Of a stretch of 44,939 nt of DNA, positions 34,640 through 42,087 are shown piece by piece. Within the stretch, counting starts at the first letter, position 1. Every line of letters starts with the position of its first letter. Source of the DNA: Actinomycetota bacterium (GTDB lineage Bacteria; Actinomycetota; Acidimicrobiia; Acidimicrobiales; Acidimicrobiaceae); NCBI GenBank assembly GCA_004298555.1, contig SCQM01000056.1, forward strand, positions 1 to 44,939, read 5' to 3'. A program made the translations under genes and the position numbers. A model generated the notes under the pieces. The model was given only the letters and a program-made list of their open reading frames with translations, was not told the origin of the DNA and ran no database searches.

Positions 34640-34668
34640 GGCCATCTCGCAAGCTTTCGAGCATGGCC
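34640..34668 (+). terminator. Hairpin after aceE
   Basis: GGCCATCTCG (34640-34649) pairs with CGAG-C-ATGGCC (34658-34668), a ten-base-pair stem with one bulge, starting two bases after the aceE stop. The T-run of an intrinsic terminator is missing, so it may instead stabilise the mRNA end or only weaken read-through. Confidence 0.4.
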
Positions 34669-34773
34669 GCCGACATCGCAGGTCCGGATCGAAGGTAACA
34701 TCATTCGGCCTGGCCGACTTGGCTTTTGGATCCGACGAACTTACAAATTGCAATCCGAAGGAAGACGCAAAAT

Positions 34774-35349
34774 ATGCCAAAATTAGCAATAGCCCAAAAC
34801 CGGGAGGCTGACGATCTTCTCTCGAGTTCTCCTCTGGCCTTGCTCATCGGACTTGTGCTTGACCAGCAGATACCACTCGAGAAGGCCTTTACCGCACCTC
34901 TTCTCCTGAGCCAACGCCTCGGAAGGGAACTCGATGCCAGCTATATTGCATCTCTCGATCCTGGCGAGCTGGAAAAAATCTTTTCCGAAAAGCCGGCACT
35001 GCATAGATTCCCGGCTGCGATGGCAAAGCGAGTTCAAGAAGTCTGCAGCACGGTCTCCAAAAGCTATGGAAATGATGCAAGCCAAATCTGGCAAAATGTC
35101 AAAGATGGCACCGAGCTTCTGAACCGGATCAAGAAGTTGCCCGGCTTTGGAGAAATGAAAGCCAAGATATTCGTAGCGCTGCTCGGAAAACAGATGGGTG
35201 TTAACGTTCCTGAATGGCGGAAGGTGTCCGAACCCTTTGGAGAACCTGGATCGTTCCGCTCCATCGCAGACATTACCGGCACGGACTCGCTTGCTAGAGT
35301 CAGGGAATTCAAAACAGAAATGAAAGCAAAGAGCAAAGCGCACAAATGA
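34774..35349 (+). CDS. HhH-GPD-type base-excision repair family protein of unknown activity
   Basis: A 191-residue helical protein of the HhH-GPD superfamily (DNA glycosylase fold). The opening SSPLALLIGLVLDQQIPLEK is the conserved N-terminal helix pair, and the hairpin motif is LPGFGEMKAKIFVALLGK. The usual catalytic Asp after the hairpin (as in PVDTHVxR) is absent; the segment reads MGVNVPEWRKVSEPFG. No C-terminal [4Fe-4S] cysteines are present. It resembles the actinobacterial uncharacterised HhH-GPD group (TIGR03252, from memory). The ATG at 34774 follows GAAGGAAG; an upstream TTG frame from 34726 is unlikely. It overlaps thiE by ATGA. Confidence 0.88.
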   Translation: MPKLAIAQNREADDLLSSSPLALLIGLVLDQQIPLEKAFTAPLLLSQRLGRELDASYIASLDPGELEKIFSEKPALHRFPAAMAKRVQEVCSTVSKSYGNDASQIWQNVKDGTELLNRIKKLPGFGEMKAKIFVALLGKQMGVNVPEWRKVSEPFGEPGSFRSIADITGTDSLARVREFKTEMKAKSKAHK

Positions 35350-35984
35350 ATCGCAGCCCCAGTTTTGACCTTGCCGCAAGACGTCTTTATCTATGCACCG
35401 GAGTTAGAGAGGACTTAGCCAGATTTGTTTCTGAAACCCTGCAAGGCGGGGTTGATGTGATCCAGCTGAGGGAGAAACATGCGGATGCCCGGACGATAAT
35501 CCATCATGCCAAGGAGATTAAGCAGATTGCACATGATTTTAACGTGCCATTCTTTATCAACGACCGTCCGGATATTGCCCTCGAAGTCGGGGCGGACGGC
35601 GTTCATGTTGGCCAGGACGACGTAGATGTCGATCTGGTACGAAGAATCATTCCAGGCGCGCTGGTTGGGCTTTCGACCCATGATCCCGGCGAGCTTCAGG
35701 GGAGCCTCTTAAAGGACGTCGACTACATCTCTGCAGGTCCAATATCGGCCACGCCAACAAAACCTGGCAGAGCAGGGACCGGAATCGGTTATGCCGAACA
35801 GGCCTCGCTTATATCGCCCAGACCGGTATTCGTCACCGGAGGGGTTCAGCCTGGATCGATTAGAGAGCTCGTCGCCAGGGGCATCCGCCACTTCGTAGTG
35901 GTGCGGTACCTGACTGAAGCATCCGACCCCCGGCTCGCCGCGAAGATGCTGAGGACTGCGATCGATGAGGCTTTAGCCAGCTAG
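35346..35984 (+). CDS. thiE: Thiamine-phosphate synthase ThiE
   Basis: A 212-residue TIM-barrel enzyme that joins the hydroxymethylpyrimidine and thiazole phosphates to thiamine phosphate. The family blocks are in order: VIQLREKHADART (pyrophosphate/substrate loop), FFINDRPDIALEVGADGVHVGQDD, GLSTHDPGEL, DYISAGPISATPTKPG and FVTGGVQPGSI. All are intact, so the enzyme should be active. It is translationally coupled to the HhH-GPD gene (ATGA). Its stop shares the tetranucleotide CTAG (35981-35984) with the stop of the convergent hydrolase gene. No TPP riboswitch is visible upstream of this pair. The product would feed the ThDP that AceE needs. Confidence 0.95.
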   Translation: MNRSPSFDLAARRLYLCTGVREDLARFVSETLQGGVDVIQLREKHADARTIIHHAKEIKQIAHDFNVPFFINDRPDIALEVGADGVHVGQDDVDVDLVRRIIPGALVGLSTHDPGELQGSLLKDVDYISAGPISATPTKPGRAGTGIGYAEQASLISPRPVFVTGGVQPGSIRELVARGIRHFVVVRYLTEASDPRLAAKMLRTAIDEALAS

Positions 35985-36742
35985 TTGTTTCGCTCCATCC
36001 ATCCTAAAAGTATTGCCATCATCCGAGGATCGGAAATCAGCTGGTGCTCCCCCGCCGTAAGCGTATGAACTTCAGCCGCAACACCAGACACAGTTAAAAA
36101 TTCTCTCAGATCAGCGTCAGTCACAATTTCGTCGTCACGGCCGTGTATCACAAGCCACTGCTTTGATCCAATCAATTCGGCCGACTTGGCAGGATCAAGT
36201 TCTTCCAGCTCCTTGGTCCATGAATCAATCTCTGACGACTTCGTGGGCACCTTGATCCCTACAGACTGGGCTTGATGGGCAAGCAGCTGGGGGCTATTGG
36301 AATACGCAGACAGATCGAAAACGGGCGAAATAGTTGCCACGCCCCTTATAAACTCGAGCCGTGAAGCAACATACAGGCACGTTGTCGCGGCAAAATCGTA
36401 CCCAACTAGCAACGCTGATTTAGCCTGATCACCGGAAGTCATATAGCTGGCGGTGGCCTCCAAATCGCTGCACCAGTTCATCGGCGAAAATCTGCCAGCT
36501 GATCCATCAATCCCAGAGCAAAGTATAGAGAGGACTGTCCACCCAGACTGGTTGGCAATTCTTTCCACAAGTTCCTTGTGAAATAGGTCAGTGCCAGCCA
36601 CAGGTTTCGCAACGGGCATCCCGAAATTCAGGATCAGAGTCTGGCTTCCCTGCCCTGAATGCTTAGCCTTGGGACTACTCTGCGAAAGATAGCCAAGGAT
36701 GTTTCCCTGATTTCCTTCGATTTCAACTTCCAATTTGACCAC
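35981..36742 (-). CDS. Alpha/beta-hydrolase-fold protein with Asp in the nucleophile elbow
   Basis: A 253-residue protein with the alpha/beta hydrolase plan: a strand-rich N-terminus, an elbow at VGYDFAAT (113-120), a cap segment about 143-180, WLVIHGRDDEIV (197-208) carrying the acid residue, and AGEHQLI (230-236) with the histidine. The elbow has Asp116 where esterases have Ser (G-Y-D-F-A instead of G-x-S-x-G). Asp nucleophiles occur in haloalkane dehalogenases and epoxide hydrolases, but other features of those groups are not evident, so a non-hydrolytic role is also possible. It is convergent with thiE and shares its stop region. Confidence 0.82.
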   Translation of the reverse strand: MVKLEVEIEGNQGNILGYLSQSSPKAKHSGQGSQTLILNFGMPVAKPVAGTDLFHKELVERIANQSGWTVLSILCSGIDGSAGRFSPMNWCSDLEATASYMTSGDQAKSALLVGYDFAATTCLYVASRLEFIRGVATISPVFDLSAYSNSPQLLAHQAQSVGIKVPTKSSEIDSWTKELEELDPAKSAELIGSKQWLVIHGRDDEIVTDADLREFLTVSGVAAEVHTLTAGEHQLISDPRMMAILLGWMERNN

Positions 36743-36846
36743 TCCGGGTTTCGATACTTATTTCTGATCCGTAGGCGCCGCTATTTTCCCTACCCCCAGA
36801 TTGTCACATCATCTGCATCTCACGCTGTCGGGGGCCAGCCAACGCG

Positions 36847-37959
36847 CTAGAGACCAATAGTTTGAGCAAGCTTTTCCCTGTAAAAGGCAGGCGGACCAAA
36901 CATGATCTCAGAAGCCTTCGCCCTCTTGAAATATAGATGGGCATCGTGTTCCCAAGTGAAGCCGATCCCCCCGTGAATCTGAATGTTCTCAGCGGCGGCA
37001 GAAAAATAAGCTTCAGAACAGAACGCTTTGGCCAAATAAGCGACGGCCGGCAACTCGGCTGGCTCATTGTCAACAACCCAGCTTCCGTAATAAGCAGCCG
37101 ACTTGGCCGATTCAATACCGACGAGCATGTCCGCACACTTGTGTTTTATGGCCTGGAAAGATCCAATAGGCCGGTCGAACTGGATTCTTGTTTTTGCATA
37201 GTCAACAGCCATCTCCAATACGCGCTGGGCACCGCCAACTTGCTCGGAAGCAAGAGATATCAACGATTTGGTGAGCATTCGCTCGTAGTATGAAGATCCT
37301 TCGCCAGCAGACCCTATCAACCTGCCTGGCGTTGAATCAAAGGTCAAACTGGCTAATTTTCTCGTTTGGTCTAGAGAAGGCTGGAAGGTTTTGCGCAAAG
37401 AAGGATCTGATCCCTCTACAACGTAGAGACTGGTTCCCTCAGTATTAGCCGCAAGAACAAGGATGTGCGTCGCTGTAAGACCATCTATCACATATGGCTT
37501 CGAACCGCTGATCATCGCCTCAGCTCCGCCCTTGGAGACCGTCTTGATATCATCAACAGACCAGTCAGACTGCGACTCAACAGCTGCAACAGCTAATCGA
37601 ACCTCCCCGGAGGACACAAAGGGAAGGTATGTTGAGCATGCAGATTCGTCTCCACTCTCGAGCAGAAGATTCACGCCCAGTGCAACGGTGGAGAAATAGG
37701 GTGCGCATAGCAATGCCCTTCCCGTTTCTTCAAAAACAATACCCAGTTCCACCTGCCCGTATCCCAGCCCTCCAAATTTCTCCGGAATCGTGACTCCTGT
37801 AAGACCAAGCTGATTGGCCATCTGGCTCCACACGGCAGGATCGAAACCCTCCTCCGTCTCCATCAGCCGCCTTACTTCTGAGATCGGTGACTTGTCTTGC
37901 AGGAATCGACGGACTGAGCGCCTGAATTCTTCCTGTTCCTCGTTGAAGGCAAAATTCAC
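36847..37959 (-). CDS. Acyl-CoA dehydrogenase family protein
   Basis: A 370-residue FAD enzyme of the acyl-CoA dehydrogenase fold. It has an N-terminal helical domain (MNFAFNEEQEEFRRSVRRFL), a middle beta domain (about 115-215) and a C-terminal four-helix domain containing ERMLTKSLISLASEQVGGAQ, the FAD/substrate stretch RIQFDRPIGSFQAIKHKCAD, and the terminal IHGGIGFTWEHDAHLYFKRA. The Glu of WEHD corresponds to a frequent catalytic-base position in the short, actinobacterial FadE-like members, but alignment is needed. The substrate is not inferable. It is divergent from the MBL-fold gene, with an 86-base gap to that gene's upstream ATG. Confidence 0.93.
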   Translation of the reverse strand: MNFAFNEEQEEFRRSVRRFLQDKSPISEVRRLMETEEGFDPAVWSQMANQLGLTGVTIPEKFGGLGYGQVELGIVFEETGRALLCAPYFSTVALGVNLLLESGDESACSTYLPFVSSGEVRLAVAAVESQSDWSVDDIKTVSKGGAEAMISGSKPYVIDGLTATHILVLAANTEGTSLYVVEGSDPSLRKTFQPSLDQTRKLASLTFDSTPGRLIGSAGEGSSYYERMLTKSLISLASEQVGGAQRVLEMAVDYAKTRIQFDRPIGSFQAIKHKCADMLVGIESAKSAAYYGSWVVDNEPAELPAVAYLAKAFCSEAYFSAAAENIQIHGGIGFTWEHDAHLYFKRAKASEIMFGPPAFYREKLAQTIGL

Positions 37960-38087
37960 TTAAGCTCCCATGCCGACTAGAACTTTTTAGCCCGCCTCAG
38001 CGGCTGGCTAACACATCAAGTAACCTGTAAACAAGTCTGACAATAATGTACTCCACGGTCAGTTACCACGCACACCTAGGGGGGAAT

Positions 38088-38702
38088 TTGCAGCTCATAC
38101 CTTTCCTGTCAGAAGAAAGACTTGAAGTCTACAAGGTGGTTGTTGGACCCATTGACAACAATGTGTACGTCATTAGATGTTCCGATACTGGAGACTCGAT
38201 TCTTATAGATGCCGCCAATGAGCATGAAAAACTCCTGGAGATTTCGAGCGAGCTTAAAGTCATGACAATCGTAGAAACTCACGGTCATTGGGATCACATT
38301 GGCGCAGTTGAACAACTTCGTAATGCCGGATACAGCGTTGGAGTTTCCCAGGATGATGCGAAAATGCTGCCAAGCTACGACTATCTCATAGGCGACGACG
38401 CAGAATTTGCAGTGGGGAAACTCAGGATAAGAGCAATCAAAACGCCTGGTCACACGCCAGGATCAGTTTGCTTTTCCATTGCCGGCCACAACATCCTTTT
38501 TAGCGGAGATACTCTGTTCCCAGGCGGCCCCGGCGCCACGCATTTTGAAGGAGGGGATTTCCCGACCATCATAAATTCGATCGAGACCAGGCTCTTTTCC
38601 AGGTTTCCAGGCCAGACTATCGTACTTCCGGGTCACGGAATCCCCACCACTATTGGCCAGGAATCGCCCAAACTCCAAGAATGGATTGCACGTGGCTGGT
38701 AG
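38088..38702 (+). CDS. Metallo-beta-lactamase-fold hydrolase (glyoxalase II-like)
   Basis: About 204 residues. The metal motif THGHWDH holds two His, Asp and a third His; GHTPGSVCF, FSGDTLFPGG and LPGHGIPT supply the remaining zinc ligands, so the dinuclear site is complete. The compact length and spacing fit the glyoxalase II-like/YcbL group, which acts on thioesters such as S-lactoyl conjugates, but the substrate is unproven. The TTG at 38088 is preferred because AGGGGGG lies 3 bases upstream. The ATG at 38046 adds 14 residues without a ribosome binding site, although a leaderless start there cannot be excluded. Confidence 0.9.
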   Translation: MQLIPFLSEERLEVYKVVVGPIDNNVYVIRCSDTGDSILIDAANEHEKLLEISSELKVMTIVETHGHWDHIGAVEQLRNAGYSVGVSQDDAKMLPSYDYLIGDDAEFAVGKLRIRAIKTPGHTPGSVCFSIAGHNILFSGDTLFPGGPGATHFEGGDFPTIINSIETRLFSRFPGQTIVLPGHGIPTTIGQESPKLQEWIARGW

Positions 38703-38747
38703 TCATGATTAGCATCGATGGAAACAGTTCAACGAAATGCAAGGCAG

Positions 38748-39332
38748 ATGAACGAACCTCAAGCGATCTTGTCAGCCATTTGGGATAGACGTTCTGTGGG
38801 CCGTCTCAGCGAGCCAACGCCAAGCCCAGAGCAACTCGAAACTATCATCAAAGCTGGGGCGTCGGCACCCGACCATGGTCATCTCAAGCCATGGAGATTC
38901 ATAGTTTTCCAAGGTGACGCCCGGCAAAAATTCGGCGCAGTTTTGGCCCAGGCATTGCAGGCACGGCTGGCGCAACAGGGATTTACCGCGACAGCCAGTC
39001 AAATCGAAAAGGAACAAGGCAAGCTGCTCAGAGCTCCGCTGGTGGTCGCCGTCTGTGCCGTCATTGACAATGACAGCACCATTCCGGTGGTCGAACAGTT
39101 TGCCGCAACCGCTGCTGCATGCGAAAATATGCTCCTCGCCGCAACGGCGCTTGGATTGGGCTCGATGTGGCGGACCGGAGAAGCAAGTTACGATCCTTTT
39201 ATAAAATCTGCCCTCATGCTGAAGGAAACCGACATGATTGCCGGTTGGTTATATTTCGGTTCCGCTGATACTCAGCTGGGGGTAAACAGCCCGGCTGATG
39301 AGCCAATGAAATACGTGACATATTGGGTTTAG
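38748..39332 (+). CDS. Nitroreductase family protein (YdjA-like)
   Basis: About 194 residues of the FMN-dependent nitroreductase fold. The N-terminal WDRRSVGRLSEPTPSPEQLE and IKAGASAPDHGHLKPWRFIV carry FMN contacts (Arg-Arg-Ser and the P-D-H-G-H-L-K-P-W-R segment seen in YdjA-type members). QFAATAAACENMLLAATALGLGSMWRTG is the second FMN helix region. The physiological substrate is unknown. The ATG at 38748 with AAGG three bases upstream is preferred; an in-frame ATG at 38718 adds ten residues. It lies 62 bases before sufC, in the place where sufB or sufD would often be. Confidence 0.9.
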   Translation: MNEPQAILSAIWDRRSVGRLSEPTPSPEQLETIIKAGASAPDHGHLKPWRFIVFQGDARQKFGAVLAQALQARLAQQGFTATASQIEKEQGKLLRAPLVVAVCAVIDNDSTIPVVEQFAATAAACENMLLAATALGLGSMWRTGEASYDPFIKSALMLKETDMIAGWLYFGSADTQLGVNSPADEPMKYVTYWV

Positions 39333-39360
39333 CAATTTAAATAATTCCAGACATGGGTTT

Positions 39361-39378
39361 CTCCTATCGGCGTAGGAG
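39361..39378. repeat. Short hairpin between the nitroreductase gene and sufC
   Basis: CTCCTA-TCGGCG-TAGGAG forms a six-base-pair stem with a six-base loop, 16 bases before the sufC ATG. It could be an operator, a translation-control hairpin or part of a weak terminator of the preceding gene. The sequence alone does not decide. Confidence 0.3.
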
Positions 39379-39394
39379 TAATAGACTGTAGCTC

Positions 39395-40141
39395 ATGGAA
39401 CGTTCTCTTTTTGAAATTAAGGACCTGCTCGTCGCGGCAGGCGAACATCAGATCATCAAAGGACTGTCGCTTTCCGTGGGAAAAGGAGAAGTCCATGCAA
39501 TCATGGGTCCCAACGGCTCGGGAAAATCGACTCTTGCAAACACGCTTTTGGGAAACCCCGATTACCAAATTACGTCCGGCTCTATCCTTTTCCATGGTGA
39601 GGACATCACCGATTGGTCAACCGATGCCCGCGCCAAAGCAGGCATTTTTCTTGCATTTCAGTACCCTCAGGAGATTGCAGGCGTATCGGTAATACAGTTT
39701 TTGCGCCAGGCAGTATCAGCACGCAAGGCGGCAGATATTTCCGCGCTCGAAATCCGGTTCTCTATGATGGAGTGGATGCAAAAGCTTGGCATGGACCCCT
39801 CGTTTGCTCAAAGGTATCTCAATGAAGGTTTCTCCGGAGGTGAGAAAAAGCGGAACGAAATTCTGCAGATGGCACTGCTCGAACCTGAATTGGCAATTCT
39901 GGATGAGACAGATTCTGGGCTTGACATCGATGCTTTGAGGGTGGTTGCAAGAGGCGTTAATGAGGTTCGTAAAGAAAATCCTAATCTCGGAGTCGTCTTG
40001 ATAACTCACTACCAGCGCATCTTGGACGAGCTTTCCCCTGATTTTGTCCACATTATGATAAACGGAAGGATCGTAGCCTCCGGCGGGATGGAGCTGTCAG
40101 AAAAGCTAGAATCCGAAGGTTACGAGGGATGGAGAGAATGA
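39395..40141 (+). CDS. sufC: Fe-S cluster assembly ATPase SufC
   Basis: A 248-residue ABC-type ATPase of the Suf scaffold complex SufBCD. Walker A GPNGSGKST (about 38-46), the SufC-typical IFLAFQYPQEIAGVS, signature FSGGEKKRNEI, Walker B LAILDETDSGLDID and the switch ITHYQRIL are all present. These distinguish SufC from transport ATPases. Its stop overlaps the preferred sufS start as ATGA. The SufB and SufD partners are not encoded next to it or anywhere in the window, which is unusual. Confidence 0.97.
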   Translation: MERSLFEIKDLLVAAGEHQIIKGLSLSVGKGEVHAIMGPNGSGKSTLANTLLGNPDYQITSGSILFHGEDITDWSTDARAKAGIFLAFQYPQEIAGVSVIQFLRQAVSARKAADISALEIRFSMMEWMQKLGMDPSFAQRYLNEGFSGGEKKRNEILQMALLEPELAILDETDSGLDIDALRVVARGVNEVRKENPNLGVVLITHYQRILDELSPDFVHIMINGRIVASGGMELSEKLESEGYEGWRE

Positions 40142-41391
40142 ATACGCTCGGCGTGAAAACAAGACCTTTGATTGTAAGCGAGATCCGAAAAGATTTCCCC
40201 ATCTTCACCCAACACGATGGGAAAGACCTGTTCTTTCTAGACTCCGCGGCATCCTCCCAGAAGCCGATCCAGGTTCTCCAGGCAATGGACCACTACTACT
40301 CCACCACACATGCAAATGTTCATCGGGGCGTCTATCACATTGCCGAACATGCAACGGAACTTTATGAAGGAGCACGCGCCAAAATAGGCCGTTTTGTCGG
40401 AGCGCCCAACCCGTCCCGGGAAACCATTTTCACCAAGAATGCAACGGAATCGATCAATCTATTATCCAATTCGCTGACACGTGGAACTCTCAAAAAGGGA
40501 GATGTTGTCGTCCTCACCGAGATGGAGCATCACGCAAACCTGGTGCCGTGGCTTATGGCCAAAGAACAGTTCGGGATCGAAATCCGCTACATAATGGTCG
40601 ATGAAAACGGTTATTTGAACCTTGAAAACATCGATGACCTGCTGCAGGATGCAAAAGTGCTTAGTGTCACCTTGACCTCGAATGTCTTAGGGACGATCAA
40701 CCCGGTAAGACAGTTGGCCGATCTAGCCCACAAGCATGGTGCAATCGTAATTGGCGATGGTGCCCAATACGTTCCTCACCTAAGTACAAACGTTGCTGAC
40801 CTTGGACTTGACTTCCTCGCATTCACTGGACACAAAATGCTTGGTCCGACGGGGATCGGAGTGCTTTGGGGAAAATCAGAGCTCCTTGAGTCCTTGCCGC
40901 CTTTCATGGGTGGCGGCGACATGATAGCTGACGTGAGACTTGACGGGTTCACTCCCAATGAACTTCCATGGAAATTCGAAGCTGGGACTCCGCCGATTGC
41001 TGAAGCAATAGGCCTTGCGGCGGCAGTCGATTATCTCGAAAATCTTGGAATGGGGTCCGTCAGGGAACACGAACTCGAACTTCTTTCATACGCATTTGAA
41101 TCGCTTGAGTCACATTTCGGAAATGACTTGGTCATCCATGGTCCAAGGAATATCCAAGATCGTGGAGGAGTTATCTCGTTTGACTTTCGCGATATTCATC
41201 CCCACGACATTTCCCAAATACTTGACCAAAGCGGGGTGTGCGTAAGGGCGGGACACCATTGTGCGAAGCCTCTGATGCGCCACCTTGGAATTGTTGCAAC
41301 AGCCCGCGCATCGTTTCACATCTACAATGATCAGAGCGACATAGATGCTCTGGTGGACGCCCTGGCAAAAGCTCAGGCTTTTTTTGGCTAG
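40138..41391 (+). CDS. sufS: Cysteine desulfurase SufS
   Basis: A group II PLP-dependent desulfurase of about 417 residues that removes sulfur from cysteine as a persulfide. Seen: the PLP segment SAASSQKP near the start, TEMEHHANLVPW, the Schiff-base Lys in AFTGHKMLGPTGIGVLWG, and the catalytic Cys in RAGHHCAKPLMRHLG. The layout matches SufS of organisms that use SufU as sulfur acceptor. The ATG at 40138 is chosen because it overlaps the sufC stop as ATGA with GGAGAG before it; an in-frame ATG lies three codons earlier. sufU follows after 18 bases. Confidence 0.96.
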   Translation: MNTLGVKTRPLIVSEIRKDFPIFTQHDGKDLFFLDSAASSQKPIQVLQAMDHYYSTTHANVHRGVYHIAEHATELYEGARAKIGRFVGAPNPSRETIFTKNATESINLLSNSLTRGTLKKGDVVVLTEMEHHANLVPWLMAKEQFGIEIRYIMVDENGYLNLENIDDLLQDAKVLSVTLTSNVLGTINPVRQLADLAHKHGAIVIGDGAQYVPHLSTNVADLGLDFLAFTGHKMLGPTGIGVLWGKSELLESLPPFMGGGDMIADVRLDGFTPNELPWKFEAGTPPIAEAIGLAAAVDYLENLGMGSVREHELELLSYAFESLESHFGNDLVIHGPRNIQDRGGVISFDFRDIHPHDISQILDQSGVCVRAGHHCAKPLMRHLGIVATARASFHIYNDQSDIDALVDALAKAQAFFG

Positions 41392-41409
41392 GATAACGAA
41401 GGAGAGAGA

Positions 41410-41880
41410 ATGCCTGGTCTAGAAGACCTCTATAGAGAGATCATCCTCGATCACTACAAAAACCCGCGAAATGAAGGCATATTTCCTACTCCACCAGCAG
41501 TGAAAGCTGAAGGACACAATCCGCTTTGTGGGGATGAGCTGACTGTATACCTCCTGCTCGAAGGTGACGTGATAAAGGATATTCGCGTTACCGGTCAGGG
41601 ATGCTCTATCTCCCGATCGTCGGCTTCACTGATGTCTGTAGCGGTAAAGGGCAAGACCCTCGAGGAGGTTGACCACCTGCTCAAAATCTTCAAATCAATG
41701 ATGTCGATTTCGACGAACTCCAGCGGAGAAGCCGAAGTTGTAGAGCCAGTCGAATATTCCGAAAGGGAACTCGGAGAACTGATTGCGCTGCAAGGAGTGG
41801 TCAAATTTCCGGTCAGAATAAAGTGTGCCACTCTGTCCTGGAACACGCTTGTTCAGGCGCTGGAAAGCAGGGCTAGCTAG
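41410..41880 (+). CDS. sufU: Zinc-dependent sulfurtransferase SufU
   Basis: A 156-residue IscU-like protein that accepts persulfide from SufS through zinc-ligand exchange. The zinc ligands are visible as Cys40, Asp42, Cys65 and Cys139 (HNPLCGDEL, GQGCSIS, RIKCATLSW). The extra stretch between the second and third cysteines is the SufU hallmark against IscU. AAGGAGAG lies just upstream of the ATG. It is the last gene of sufCSU; its final eight bases overlap a short candidate ORF on the other strand. Confidence 0.95.
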   Translation: MPGLEDLYREIILDHYKNPRNEGIFPTPPAVKAEGHNPLCGDELTVYLLLEGDVIKDIRVTGQGCSISRSSASLMSVAVKGKTLEEVDHLLKIFKSMMSISTNSSGEAEVVEPVEYSERELGELIALQGVVKFPVRIKCATLSWNTLVQALESRAS

Positions 41881-42025
41881 GCCAGACCTCCGGAAGCGTT
41901 CCAATCATTTTCAATTCTTCGAATGGCAGATGACCAATTCCTTCTGCTCTGGCACCACTTGTCACTCCCCGTTTTGCAAGTTCCAGTGAGCTGGTTCCTA
42001 ATTGGAGCAGCATGTCGGCGGCCAC
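41873..42025 (-). CDS. Candidate 50-residue ORF convergent with sufU
   Basis: A GTG frame fills most of the gap between sufU and the ClC gene. Its first 20 residues are MAADMLLQLGTSSLELAKRG, and it ends LPEVWPS. The composition is protein-like, with no rare-codon clustering, but there is no ribosome binding site and I recognise no family. It reads in the same direction as the ClC gene, starting 62 bases after its stop. It may be a small gene, the tail of a decayed one, or chance. Confidence 0.33.
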   Translation of the reverse strand: MAADMLLQLGTSSLELAKRGVTSGARAEGIGHLPFEELKMIGTLPEVWPS

Positions 42026-42087
42026 TCAATTTCGCGCATGCTTGCTAGATTTCGCAAGTCATGCCGTAGATGCAGCCAAAATTATGA

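Noticed and set aside
35981-35984. Shared CTAG at the thiE and hydrolase stops as a special signal
   Set aside because: CTAG gives TAG on both strands, so convergent genes can share it by chance.
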